Shown: positions 34,156 to 43,462, counted from the first letter of the stretch. The stretch: 64,000 bases of DNA from Fen-1364 sp049515135 (GCA_049515135.1 JBEKUJ010000007.1:62001-126000), one strand, 5' to 3'. Numbers and translations: made by a program. The notes: generated from the sequence alone by a model not told the origin.

Positions 34156-34501
34156 GGATTTCGTCCCTTCGGGCTCTTACAATATCACACTTCACGCGGC
34201 TGGAATCATCGGCAGGTGCTGTCATGCTTGCCTGGTTGCGTTGAATCCAAAAAAAGTGGAAGGATTTCGTAAGCTCTTTCATTCACAAAATCGAATCGCC
34301 GGGAAGAAAATACGCTATCCGAGGTCTCAAGGAGGCGCATATGTGAGGCAGCAATTCCCTCTCGTCCTGCAGCGTTTCTGGTTGTCGTGATGCCATTCAC
34401 GACAAGGGCGCATGCAGCGGATGAGGTGAACGAGGGGTCAAGTGGATTTCCGCAGCGCGTCTTGCGCGCTGTATATTCATACCATATCAAGGAGGCTTTT
34501 C
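34156..34501 (+). promoter_or_regulatory. Regulatory region of the third sugar transporter
   Basis: A 346-base gap. It holds a perfect palindrome TTGTCGTGA-N6-TCACGACAA (34382-34405) and a second inverted repeat AGCGCG-N5-CGCGCT (34454-34470), followed by AT-rich TATATTCAT (34472-34480) and the AAGGAGG ribosome site (34489-34495). These are operator-like sites for the divergent promoters of the transporter (+) and the molybdopterin-domain gene (-). A weak 94-codon frame on the minus strand looks random. Confidence 0.6.
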
Positions 34502-35536
34502 ATGAAGAGATTCCTGATCATTCTTCTCATTTCCTTCCTCGCCGTCGGCGCGTTCGCTCAAGGCAAGTGGCGGATTGCCTTCAGCAACAACTACGCCGCA
34601 AACTCGTGGCGGCAGCAGATGCTCCGCGACTGGGACACTGTCGTCGCGCAGGCGAAGGCCCAGGGCCTGGTCGCCGAGGCGCAGGCCTTTACGACCAATG
34701 AGAACTCCGCGGCAGAGCAGGCCGCGCAGATCCAGAACCTGATCCTCGAGGGCTACAACGCGATCGTCCTGGATGCTGCTTCGCCCACCGCACTGAACGG
34801 GGCGGTGAACCAGGCTGCCGCGGCCGGCATTCCGGTGGTCGCCTTTGACGGCATCGTCACCAGTGCGAAGGCCTACAATATCAACATCGATTTCAAATGG
34901 TATGGTGAGAACGAGGTCGAATTCATCGCCAATAACCTGACGAAGACCGGCAACCTTCTGGAGATCCACGGCCTTGCCGGCACCTCGATAAACGACGACA
35001 TTCATAACGGGATCGTGGCGGGGTTGAAGAAGTACCCCGGCCTGAAGGTCGTGGGGGAAGTCGTCGGCAACTGGGACGAGGCCACGGCGCAGAAGGCGGT
35101 GGCCGGCATCCTGCCCTCGCTTCCGAAGATCGACGCGGTAGTCGACCAGGGCGGCGACGGCTACGGTGCCATCCAGGCCTTCCAGCAAGCGGGGCGCCCG
35201 ATCCCGATGGTCATTATGGGAAACCGATACGACGAGCTGACGATCTGGAAAGATCTCAAGGACAAGACCGGCTACAAGTCCTGGTCCGCGTGCAGCCAGC
35301 CGGGCTCGGTGCAGATGGCCTTCTGGGTCGCCCTGGAAGTTCTGAACGGGAAGCAGGTCCCCCACATGATGAATGTCAACCCGCTGGTTGTCCCGCAGGA
35401 AAAGCTCGAATGGTTCCTCGCCCACACCGAAAAGGGCGGCGTGGTGACGCTGAATTATCCGCAGAACTGGGTTCAGAAGATGATCAGCCTCGTCGCGGCG
35501 GGCAAGCCCGCTCCGCCTGATCCTATCGGGGAGTAG
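34502..35536 (+). CDS. Sugar ABC transporter substrate-binding protein (RbsB type)
   Basis: A 344-residue exported binding protein. The start is the ATG at 34502, 6 bases after AAGGAGG; 20 codons of open frame upstream are not used. The signal peptide KRFLIILLISFLAVGAFAQ ends near residue 19. The mature part begins GKWRIAFSNNYAANSWRQQM and has LILEGYNAIVLDAASPTALN and QGGDGYGAIQAFQQAG, all usual for Peripla_BP_4. It heads the third importer (34502-39021), which has no catabolic genes of its own. Confidence 0.92.
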   Translation: MKRFLIILLISFLAVGAFAQGKWRIAFSNNYAANSWRQQMLRDWDTVVAQAKAQGLVAEAQAFTTNENSAAEQAAQIQNLILEGYNAIVLDAASPTALNGAVNQAAAAGIPVVAFDGIVTSAKAYNINIDFKWYGENEVEFIANNLTKTGNLLEIHGLAGTSINDDIHNGIVAGLKKYPGLKVVGEVVGNWDEATAQKAVAGILPSLPKIDAVVDQGGDGYGAIQAFQQAGRPIPMVIMGNRYDELTIWKDLKDKTGYKSWSACSQPGSVQMAFWVALEVLNGKQVPHMMNVNPLVVPQEKLEWFLAHTEKGGVVTLNYPQNWVQKMISLVAAGKPAPPDPIGE

Positions 35537-35562
35537 CCGGCACTCCGGGTATTGAACGCAGC

Positions 35563-35606
35563 GGGCGGTCCTGAAGCCGAGCCGGTGAGGGACCGCCCCT
35601 TTATTT
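35563..35606 (+). terminator. Hairpin with T-rich tail between binding protein and ATPase
   Basis: GGGCGGTCC (35563-35571) and GGACCGCCC (35590-35598) pair perfectly over an 18-base loop, followed by CTTTATTT. It resembles an intrinsic terminator acting as an attenuator, which would favour binding protein over transporter subunits. Confidence 0.65.
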
Positions 35607-35628
35607 CAAGGGGATGATCAGGGGCACC

Positions 35629-37089
35629 ATGGGTGAGAGCAGGGCGATCGTTGAGCTGAAGGACGTGCACAAGTATTTCATCCACTCGCATGCCCTCAAC
35701 AACCTGAGCCTCAGCGTCCTCGAGGGCGAGACCCTCGGTATCGTCGGCCACAACGGGGCCGGCAAGTCCACTCTCGTCAACATCCTGATGGGGACGTACC
35801 ACCAAAGCTCGGGGACGATCCAGATCGACGGCGTTCCGCTCCGTCCCGACTACGATGTCCAGACGGCCAACCGCCTGGGCATTCGGGCGGTTTTCCAGGA
35901 GCTGAGCCTCTGTCCGAACATGACGGTGATCGAGAACATGAGGGTGTTTCATCCCTCGCTGCGCGGATTCGGATGGGCCAAAAAAGCCGAGCGGATGATC
36001 ATGGGCACCATGGAAAGGATATTTCCGGGCCACGGGATCCGGCCCCGGGACATCGTGGAAAACATGTCTCTCGGGCTGCGGCAGATCGTGGAGATCGCGA
36101 AGGCGTTCTCCGCGACCGATCATGCTCTCCGATTGGTCATCCTTGACGAGCCGACGAGCGCGCTGGACCATCACACCTCCGGCCAGTTGATCGACTACAT
36201 CAATTCCCTGCGCGGTGGGACGCTGAGCGTGATCTTCATATCGCACCTTCTGGACGAAGTCCTGGCCTGCACCAACCGGATTGCGGTCCTGAAGGACGGC
36301 GCGGATGTCGGCCTGCTTACGACGAGCTCGGCCTCTCGGCGCACGATCATAGAATCGATGGGAGAGGCGAAGCTCATCAAGGACGGAAGCGGCCAGGGGC
36401 CATGGACGCACGCAGATACCAGCGAAGGCGCGGGGAGGCAGTTCGTCGTCCAGCCGACGGCGAGAGACGGCGCCATCCGGGTGCAGGTTCGGGAGGGCGA
36501 GGTCATAGGCCTCGCGGGCCTTGCCGGACATGGACAGACCGAGCTGCTGCGACGTCTCTTCGACTATCGCAACTCCCGGGACTATCGGATCAAGGGTCCC
36601 ACGACCTTTATCCCCGGAGACCGCCAGTCGGACGGCATATTCCCCGTCTGGTCGATCGCGAAAAACATGACCGTACAGGTATACGAGCGGGTCAGAAAGC
36701 TGCTCCTCATCGACCCTAGAAGGGAGAAAGCGGTCGCCGACAAGTGGAGGGCGGCCATCGAGATCAGGACAGACTCGGTGACGCGGGGGATCCTGAGCCT
36801 CAGCGGCGGAAACCAGCAGAAGGTGCTTTTTGCGCGGTGCCTGGAGTCACGCTCCCCCCTCGTGCTCATGGACGATCCGACCCGCGGAGTGGATGTCGGC
36901 ACGAAAGATGAGATTTACAAGCTCATCATCGAGGAGAGCCGAAAAGGGAGGAGCTTTGTCTGGTACACGACCGAGATGAGCGAGCTGAAGTACTGCGACC
37001 GGATCTACGTGTTCAAGTCCGGTGAAATCCTCGCTGAGCTGGCGGGCGACAAGGCCACCGAGGAAGACATTCTGAAATCCTCGTTTTGA
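35629..37089 (+). CDS. Sugar ABC transporter ATP-binding protein (RbsA type)
   Basis: A 486-residue double ATPase. Domain 1: Walker A GHNGAGKST, signature MSLGLRQ, Walker B LVILDEPTSAL. Domain 2: shortened P-loop region GLAGHGQTE, signature LSGGNQQK, Walker B LVLMDDPTRG (catalytic Glu replaced by Asp). I prefer the ATG at 35629, four bases after AGGGG, to the ATG at 35614, which touches its own G-rich site. Its stop overlaps the next start. Confidence 0.9.
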   Translation: MGESRAIVELKDVHKYFIHSHALNNLSLSVLEGETLGIVGHNGAGKSTLVNILMGTYHQSSGTIQIDGVPLRPDYDVQTANRLGIRAVFQELSLCPNMTVIENMRVFHPSLRGFGWAKKAERMIMGTMERIFPGHGIRPRDIVENMSLGLRQIVEIAKAFSATDHALRLVILDEPTSALDHHTSGQLIDYINSLRGGTLSVIFISHLLDEVLACTNRIAVLKDGADVGLLTTSSASRRTIIESMGEAKLIKDGSGQGPWTHADTSEGAGRQFVVQPTARDGAIRVQVREGEVIGLAGLAGHGQTELLRRLFDYRNSRDYRIKGPTTFIPGDRQSDGIFPVWSIAKNMTVQVYERVRKLLLIDPRREKAVADKWRAAIEIRTDSVTRGILSLSGGNQQKVLFARCLESRSPLVLMDDPTRGVDVGTKDEIYKLIIEESRKGRSFVWYTTEMSELKYCDRIYVFKSGEILAELAGDKATEEDILKSSF

Positions 37090-38060
37090 TGGGGAGGGGA
37101 GAATTGAACGCGTTCACCGCCTTCAGGAGGGGGAGCAGCATGCAGGTCATCCTGCTGCCCATCCTTTCCGCCTTGGTGGTCTTTATTCCTTTGGCCCTTC
37201 TTCGTCCGATCGTGCTCGGGTACACAGGTCTCCAGCTCCTGCTCAACATGGCGATACCGCTGAGCCTGGCGACCGTGGGGCAGATGTTTGCGATGTCGAT
37301 CGGCGAAATCGACTTTTCGATCGGCAACCTCGTCGGCCTGGTCACCTGCATCGTGGGCACCACGATCCCGACGAATCCGTGGCTCGGCTTCCTGCTCCTT
37401 GCGGCAATTCTCGGCGCCTACGCCCTGGTTGGAGCGTTGCTGTACTGGCGCAAGCTCTCCTCCATCGTGATCACCATAGGGATGTCATTCATCTGGACCG
37501 GCCTGGCTGTCACGATCCAGCCCACGCCGGGCGGGAACGTCCCCGCCATCGTGCAGAATGCCGTCTCGATTGCTCCCCCGATGGTACCATTGCCTGTCCT
37601 CTTTCTCGTTGCCCTGGCCGTCCTCGGCCACCTTCTCCTTTTCAAGACCAACTTCGGCATCCTCGTCCGTGGAGTCGGAGGGAACATGAAGGCGATCGCG
37701 CAATCCGGACACTCGATCGCGCTGATCCAGGCCTGCGTTTTCGGGGCTGTCGGTCTGTGCGGCATCCTCGCGGGAACGGCCCTTGCGGGCATCACGACGA
37801 GCGCCGACGCGAATATGGCCGCGAACTATACGCTCCTGAGCGTGGCGGGGGTCATGCTCGGAGGAGGGTCATTCTCAGGCGGCAAGGTCTCCGCCGCGGG
37901 CGCCGTGCTCGGGGCCTGCGCCATGACGCTCGTGGGCACGCTCCTCACCTTCCTGAAGATCTCCCCCGATTGGCAGGTAGGCTCCCAGGGCCTCATCCTC
38001 CTCCTGGTTCTGTTCCTCAACGGCATGGTCAAATCGGCGCGTGAGGCGAAATATGGGTGA
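37089..38060 (+). CDS. Sugar ABC transporter permease (RbsC type)
   Basis: About 323 residues, many hydrophobic helices, with SIGEIDFSIGN after the early helices, KTNFGILVRGVGGN as the ATPase-contact loop and MLGGGSFSGGKV near the end. Several starts are possible: the ATG at 37089 overlapping the ATPase stop, a TTG at 37104 after GGGAGGGG, and an ATG at 37140 nine bases after AGGAGG; the last would begin right at the first helix. I list the coupled ATG. Confidence 0.88.
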   Translation: MGRGELNAFTAFRRGSSMQVILLPILSALVVFIPLALLRPIVLGYTGLQLLLNMAIPLSLATVGQMFAMSIGEIDFSIGNLVGLVTCIVGTTIPTNPWLGFLLLAAILGAYALVGALLYWRKLSSIVITIGMSFIWTGLAVTIQPTPGGNVPAIVQNAVSIAPPMVPLPVLFLVALAVLGHLLLFKTNFGILVRGVGGNMKAIAQSGHSIALIQACVFGAVGLCGILAGTALAGITTSADANMAANYTLLSVAGVMLGGGSFSGGKVSAAGAVLGACAMTLVGTLLTFLKISPDWQVGSQGLILLLVLFLNGMVKSAREAKYG

Positions 38061-39021
38061 CGCGCGGCAGCGCTCCATCGCAATGCCGTTCCGCGAGGTT
38101 TTCACGGTGAAATGGCTGTGGTCCTACATCGGGGCTGCCTTCGTGTTCGTCGTGATCGCCATCGTCTCCTCCGACCCCCTGGGCACGCTTCGGGCTTCGG
38201 CGAGCTTCGCCACCTTCTTCATGCTCGTCGGGATCGGTCAGATGCTTGTCATCACTCTCGGACCCGGCAATATCGACCTGTCCATTCCCTACGCCATCGG
38301 CCTGACGGGCTTTGTCGCCATGAAGGTCATGAACGCCTCAGACGGGGGAATCGCACTGGGGACCCTCGCCGGCCTGGCAACAGGCATGGCCATCGGCGGC
38401 TTCAATTTCTTCCTGATCCGGCTGCTCCGCGTTCCTCCGATGATCTCGACCCTCGGTTCGGGGTTCATTGTCCAGAGCGTCTCCATCGTCTTCTTCCGCG
38501 GCTTGCAGATCAAACCGCCCGAAGGCCTGGCGGCTTTCGTGAACGTGAAGCTGGGCGGTGTCCCCCTCCTCTTCCTCGTGGCAATCGTGATCGGCGTCGT
38601 CATGCATATCGTGCTCACGAGGACCCGCTACGGCCGCTTCATCCATGCCATAGGGCAGAATGCCAGGGCTGCGTCGCTTGCCGCCATCAACGTCGAGCGC
38701 AGCAGGTTCGTCACCTATGTGCTGTGCGGCCTTTTCTCCGGAATCACCGGGATACTTCTCTCGGCTTTCGGAGGGGGGGTGACACTCGGCATGGGCCATG
38801 AATACCTTCTGAACTCGATCGCGGTGCCGGTGATCGGGGGCAGTGCGATCGCGGGCGGGAACTCCAACGTCCCCGGGATCCTGGGAGCCTCGCTCCTGCT
38901 GATCCTCATCCTCTACGTGCTGGACATCCTTGGATTCACCGTTGGACTCCGGTACATCCTCACCGGCGTCATCATTCTGGGCATCATCTTTGCCAGCGCT
39001 CAGGCGCGAAAGGCGATCTGA
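38053..39021 (+). CDS. Sugar ABC transporter permease (RbsC type)
   Basis: A 322-residue permease. The ATG at 38053 lies inside the end of the previous gene, after GAGGCG. It has the family marks LGPGNIDLSIPYAIG, RTRYGRFIHAIGQN and VIGGSAIAGGNSN. It completes the third importer. It converges with the YesN-type gene only 8 bases away and no terminator separates them. Confidence 0.9.
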   Translation: MGDARQRSIAMPFREVFTVKWLWSYIGAAFVFVVIAIVSSDPLGTLRASASFATFFMLVGIGQMLVITLGPGNIDLSIPYAIGLTGFVAMKVMNASDGGIALGTLAGLATGMAIGGFNFFLIRLLRVPPMISTLGSGFIVQSVSIVFFRGLQIKPPEGLAAFVNVKLGGVPLLFLVAIVIGVVMHIVLTRTRYGRFIHAIGQNARAASLAAINVERSRFVTYVLCGLFSGITGILLSAFGGGVTLGMGHEYLLNSIAVPVIGGSAIAGGNSNVPGILGASLLLILILYVLDILGFTVGLRYILTGVIILGIIFASAQARKAI

Positions 39022-39029
39022 GAGGACCC

Positions 39030-40676
39030 TCACGGCGATCCACGTTCCCCTCCAACGGGACGGGCCGCTGACGCGCTTTTTCTGTACTCGGTCGGAGGAA
39101 GACCGGCGTACCTCTTGAACAGAGAGCTGAAATATGTGGCGTTTGGATACCCGACCATGTCGGCAATCTCGTAGGTCTTGTACGCCGTGCGCACGAGCAT
39201 CTCCTTCGCCCTTTCCAGTCTGGTGCGCGAGAGATAGTCAATGAAAGACACTCCTTCATTCTTGCTGAATATCGAGCTGAAGTAGCTGGCGCTCAGACAT
39301 ACAGACCGCGCCACTTCTTCGAGGGACAGCTCGCAGCGGCTGTAGTGGCGTGCGATGTATTTCTTGGCCTTCTCCACTGCATGATGCAGGCTGCCCGTAC
39401 GGTCTGCCTCAAGGTAGCGGGCGATTTCAAGAAGCTGCTCCCGGAGGGCATCCAGGACTTCCGCCGCTGTCTGGTGAGCGAGCATGCCGTTCCAGGTTGC
39501 GACGGGATCAGGGACAGCGTCTTCCACCGATCCGCCTTCTTCCATGATGATCCCGAGACAGCTCGTGAAAATGCTGCTCACGTACAAGTGAAGATATGGG
39601 ACAATGCGATCTCCTGCCCGGAGAAGGTCCCGAAGAAGGAGCTCGATATTCGCGCGGATTCCCTCCTCGTCCGAGAGCTTGACCGCCCAGATGAGCTCCG
39701 ACTCGCTGAACACAGAGAGGGGCCCGGTTGCTGCGGGCTTTGGGACTGCCTCGTAGGCGATGACGCGGTCCTTTCCCGCGATGGATGTGTAGGCGATCGC
39801 TTTCGTCGCTTCCTCGAAGGAGAGTCTCAGGCCCTCGGGACCTTCGTGGATGCCTCCAATTCCAATCGAGACCGTGACCCCGGACACTCGTGCCGCAGAC
39901 TGGCGGATCCGCGCAGCCAACCGGTCGATCTTCTGACGCAGAGCGTCGTCAGTTTCAGCCGACGCGCACACCAGATGGTTCGCGTCTCCGTCCTCCAGGT
40001 GAAAGAGACCAGGCTCCCGCTCCGAGGCATTCCGGAGAATCTCGGCGAACGCAAGCTCCAGCTCCCTCGATTCGCTGCTGCCCATGCGGGCCACAAGCAG
40101 TCGGTGGTCGTCCAGCTGGGCGATGAGAACCGCGAATCTGCTGCCTGAGAGCGGGAACATTACTCGAGCGGGTCCGGCAAGTCCTTCGACGCGGGTGAGC
40201 CGGTTGTCAAGAATGTCGCGCAAGAGGCGCTCCTGGATCAGCCGCCTCGAGAGCCCCTCCGTTTCCCGAAGCGCGGCCAACTCCCGCGCGGCAAGTTTGC
40301 TCAGTTCCCGTTCCGCGCATATTCTCCGAAGAACCCCGGTAAGCTCCTCAGGATCCACCGGCTTGAGGAGGTAGTCCTGCACGCCCAGCTTCAGGGCGCG
40401 CTGCGCGTAGCGAAAATCGTCGTAGCCGCTGATGACGACCACCGACACGTCCGACATGCGGGCCTTTACCCGCTCGATCAGCTCGAGGCCGTCGATGAAG
40501 GGGATGCGGATGTCGGTGATGATGATGTCGGGATGTGTTCGCTCGATGAGGGCGAGAGCCTGCTCTCCGTCCTCGGCCTCGGTCACGGGACCGATGCCAA
40601 GGACGGCCCAATCGACGCCGGTGGCGATGCCCGTTCGGATGATCTGCTCATCTTCAACCAGGACCAGTGTCGCCAT
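39030..40676 (-). CDS. YesN-type response regulator with AraC DNA-binding domain
   Basis: About 548 residues: N-terminal receiver (LVLVEDEQIIRTGI, phospho-Asp in IIITDIRIPFIDG), a long middle region (about 150-430) and a C-terminal AraC double helix-turn-helix (SLEEVARSVCLSASYFSSIF, then YEIADMVGYPNATYFSSLF). I start at the ATG at 40676, ten bases after AAGGAG, instead of the ATG at 40685, which is too close to it. It overlaps the kinase stop, so the pair is translationally coupled. Likely target: the promoter of the adjacent sugar importer at 34.2-34.5 kb (inference). Confidence 0.9.
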   Translation of the reverse strand: MATLVLVEDEQIIRTGIATGVDWAVLGIGPVTEAEDGEQALALIERTHPDIIITDIRIPFIDGLELIERVKARMSDVSVVVISGYDDFRYAQRALKLGVQDYLLKPVDPEELTGVLRRICAERELSKLAARELAALRETEGLSRRLIQERLLRDILDNRLTRVEGLAGPARVMFPLSGSRFAVLIAQLDDHRLLVARMGSSESRELELAFAEILRNASEREPGLFHLEDGDANHLVCASAETDDALRQKIDRLAARIRQSAARVSGVTVSIGIGGIHEGPEGLRLSFEEATKAIAYTSIAGKDRVIAYEAVPKPAATGPLSVFSESELIWAVKLSDEEGIRANIELLLRDLLRAGDRIVPYLHLYVSSIFTSCLGIIMEEGGSVEDAVPDPVATWNGMLAHQTAAEVLDALREQLLEIARYLEADRTGSLHHAVEKAKKYIARHYSRCELSLEEVARSVCLSASYFSSIFSKNEGVSFIDYLSRTRLERAKEMLVRTAYKTYEIADMVGYPNATYFSSLFKRYAGLPPTEYRKSASAARPVGGERGSP

Positions 40677-42519
40677 GATCGTCATTCTCCTTCACCTTTG
40701 GAATTCTCACCGTTACGATCGTGCCCTTGCTCTTTTCGCTCTGGAACGAAAGCCCGTACCCGTTGCCGAAGAAGAGTGTAAGACGCTCGTGCACGTTCTT
40801 CAGCCCATAGCCGGGCCTGAGATCCTCCGCGGTCCCGGGTGCGTCGAGAGATCGGCGCAACGCCTCCACCTGAGCGCTGCTCATCCCGGTGCCGGAATCG
40901 GCCACGGACAGAACGATGTCGCCATTCTCCTCCCGGCCGCTCACCGAAATGAATCCTTTTCCGCGAACGTTCTTGATCCCGTGGTAGATCGCGTTTTCCA
41001 CCAGGGGCTGGAGGATGAGCTTGAGAATGCGGTGATGGTGCAGCTCGACGGGGACGTCAATCCGATAGTCCATCTTGTCCTTATAACGGATCTCCTGGAT
41101 GGTGAGATAACTCCTGACGTGCTCCAGCTCATCCCCGATGGAGATGAGCTCGTGGCCGTTGCTGATCCCGATGCGGAACAGCTTGGTCATGGCGGTGACA
41201 AGACGGATAATGTCGGCGGATTTCCCCCCACGGGAGAGCCAGATGATGGAATCCAGTGTGTTGTAAAGGAAGTGCGGATTGATCTGGGCTTCCAGGGCCA
41301 GGAGCTCGGCGGCGCGGAGCTTCTGGTGCTCGTCGTGCACCCGTCCCATCAGGTCGCGGATCCGCTCGACCATCGCGGTGAAGCTTTCGGCGAGCCGTCC
41401 GATTTCATCGCGTCCGGAGGCTTTCATTTCGACAGAGAAATCCCCCTCTTCGACTTTCTTCATGAGGAGCATGAGGTGGTTCACCGGTTTTGAAATTGTG
41501 CCGGCGAAATACAGCGCGGCCAGAATGTCGAACAGGCAGGCGGCGACCAGGAGGATGCTGATGGTGGTCCCGATGGAGTTGGTGTCCTTGGTGAGCTCCG
41601 TCATGGGGATCGCTCCGATGATGCTCCATCCCGTGACGGCGGATGCTTTCGAGAAGAAAAGGAACTCCTCCTTGAGTGAGGGGGTGGCTGAGACGTCGCC
41701 ATGTCGCGTGAAGTTCTCCACTGCGCGGCGCAGGACGGCTTCCTTCCCGGAGGTAATGAGGTTGTCTGGATGCGAGATGACGTTGTGATGGGCGTCCACG
41801 ATGAAGATGAAGCCCGTGTCTCCCAGCCGGGAACGGATCGTATTGAGGATCAGCTCTACTTCCGTGTCCGCCACAACAGTACCAAGACAATTCCCGCTTG
41901 CCTTGTCGATGATCGGCACGCCGACGGAGATGAGCGGCTGGCCGGTCGTCTCCACCGCGAAGGCGCCATCGTGGGAGCCAAACCACACCGGTGTGCGGGA
42001 GGCGATTATGGTGCGGTACCAGTCGCTCGTCCGAAGATCCTCATCTTTGACCGTGTAAAAGGCGGACCTGTACGTGCTGCCATTGCCTCCCACCACGGAC
42101 ACGCAGAAGATGTCCGATGTATAGCTCTGGATGAAGGCGAGCTGCGTGTCGAGTTCCAGCTCCTTCGAGAAGCGGCGGCCAATCTCGGGATCCAGAGACT
42201 GCCGCAGCGTTGCCTGGACCGCCGGGTCATTGGCGATCATGTACGCGGTCTGCAGCGCCTCTCCGAGGAGGGCGTCGATCTTCTCGGTTACGTTCTCGAT
42301 GATCTGACGGTTGAACTGGCTTGCGGTGGATCGGATCACCGCGAAAGAGATGCGATAGAAGGTAAGGCCGACCACGAGCACGGTCAGCGTGGACACAAGA
42401 ATGAAGAAAAGGAGGATCCTCGTGCGCATTGAGATGGCGCTCAGGCCGTCCCGAACGCGTCCCCTCACCCTTTCCACCAGGGGAAGTTCAGAATGCCTTG
42501 TCGATGTATTCGAGGGCAT
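40654..42519 (-). CDS. YesM-type sensor histidine kinase
   Basis: A 621-residue membrane kinase: a membrane helix at about 30-55, an extracytoplasmic dCache sensor (about 60-315), a second helix (about 320-345), HAMP (about 345-400), a His_kinase domain with phospho-His in QINPHFLYNTLDSI, and the ATPase domain with DSGTGMSS and GYGLKNVHERL. The ATG at 42519 overlaps the end of the binding-protein gene by 32 bases and lacks a clear ribosome site, so expression may depend on coupling. It forms a three-gene operon with the binding protein upstream and YesN downstream. Confidence 0.9.
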   Translation of the reverse strand: MPSNTSTRHSELPLVERVRGRVRDGLSAISMRTRILLFFILVSTLTVLVVGLTFYRISFAVIRSTASQFNRQIIENVTEKIDALLGEALQTAYMIANDPAVQATLRQSLDPEIGRRFSKELELDTQLAFIQSYTSDIFCVSVVGGNGSTYRSAFYTVKDEDLRTSDWYRTIIASRTPVWFGSHDGAFAVETTGQPLISVGVPIIDKASGNCLGTVVADTEVELILNTIRSRLGDTGFIFIVDAHHNVISHPDNLITSGKEAVLRRAVENFTRHGDVSATPSLKEEFLFFSKASAVTGWSIIGAIPMTELTKDTNSIGTTISILLVAACLFDILAALYFAGTISKPVNHLMLLMKKVEEGDFSVEMKASGRDEIGRLAESFTAMVERIRDLMGRVHDEHQKLRAAELLALEAQINPHFLYNTLDSIIWLSRGGKSADIIRLVTAMTKLFRIGISNGHELISIGDELEHVRSYLTIQEIRYKDKMDYRIDVPVELHHHRILKLILQPLVENAIYHGIKNVRGKGFISVSGREENGDIVLSVADSGTGMSSAQVEALRRSLDAPGTAEDLRPGYGLKNVHERLTLFFGNGYGLSFQSEKSKGTIVTVRIPKVKENDDHGDTGPG

Positions 42520-43462
42520 TTTGTCTGTCGAAGAAGAGATCTGGAATCACGATACTCTCCGGGACCTTCTCCCCCCTTCGAAGCGCTTCGATGACGTCGA
42601 GTGCCTTGGAGCCGAACCTCGGGTTGCATTCGATCGACGCTCCGAGCTCGCCCGCCACGATGGCTTTCAGGGCGTCGCGCTCTCCATCGATGGAGACCAG
42701 GATGACATCCCTGCCAGGCACCATGCCCGCGGCTTTCAGGGCCTGGATTGCACCGATGGCCATCTCATCGTTGTGCGCAAATACCGCGGTCATCCTCCTG
42801 CCCGCGCTCAGGATGATACCCTCCATGGCTTTCTGACCCTGCGTCCGCAGGAAGTCGCCAGACTCGGAGGCGATGATTTTCATGCCCGGATGGAGGCTGA
42901 TGACATTGCGGAAGCCTTTGGCACGATCTATGACAGGAGTGGAGCCCGCGGTCCCTAACAGCTCCACAATGGTTGCTCTCCCTGCGGTCTTCTGTGCGAG
43001 CCATGACGCCGCCCGTTCGCCTTCCTGGATGAAGTTCGAAGCAATCAGAGTCACATAGTCCCGTCCGGGAGTGCCTTCGGCGCCTCGATCAATGAGTATC
43101 ACCGGGATGCCGGCTCGTCGCGCCGCCTGGAGCTGAGGTCCAAACGCGTCGAACTCCCGCGGCACAAGAATGATGTAATCAACCTTCTTCGAGATCAGGA
43201 AGGTGAGGTCCTCAATCTGCTTCTGAACCGAGCCCCCGGCATCGCGGTAAAGGAGCGCGCATCCCCTGGCCTCGGTTTCTTTCCGAATGCTGTTGGTTTC
43301 CGCAACCCGCCATGGATTGAGGTTATCCGTTTGCGAGAAGCCTACCCAGATAATCTTGCCCGGCCCGGGAGGCGCGGCGAATGCAGGTATGCCGTCGACT
43401 GCACTGGCAAACAGGAAAACAGCGGCGAAAATTGGGGCACATGAGGTCAGCGTACGACCCAT
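42488..43462 (-). CDS. Solitary sugar-binding protein, probably sensory (YtfQ-like)
   Basis: A 324-residue Peripla_BP_4 protein. From the ATG at 43462 (GGAG nine bases upstream) it has a signal segment GRTLTSCAPIFAAVFLFASAVDG and cleavage after AFA. Mature features IIWVGFSQTDNLNPWRVAETNSI and VFAHNDEMAIGAIQALKAAG are like YtfQ-type proteins. No permease or ATPase is on this strand; it is co-operonic with YesM and YesN. The same layout (XylFII-LytS-YesN) is known in Clostridium, where the binding protein reports sugar to the kinase. That role is inferred here. Confidence 0.85.
   Translation of the reverse strand: MGRTLTSCAPIFAAVFLFASAVDGIPAFAAPPGPGKIIWVGFSQTDNLNPWRVAETNSIRKETEARGCALLYRDAGGSVQKQIEDLTFLISKKVDYIILVPREFDAFGPQLQAARRAGIPVILIDRGAEGTPGRDYVTLIASNFIQEGERAASWLAQKTAGRATIVELLGTAGSTPVIDRAKGFRNVISLHPGMKIIASESGDFLRTQGQKAMEGIILSAGRRMTAVFAHNDEMAIGAIQALKAAGMVPGRDVILVSIDGERDALKAIVAGELGASIECNPRFGSKALDVIEALRRGEKVPESIVIPDLFFDRQNALEYIDKAF

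Noticed and set aside
34206..34490. 94-codon minus-strand frame in the third importer's upstream region
   Set aside because: No ribosome site, no resemblance, and it covers the palindromic operator-like sites.
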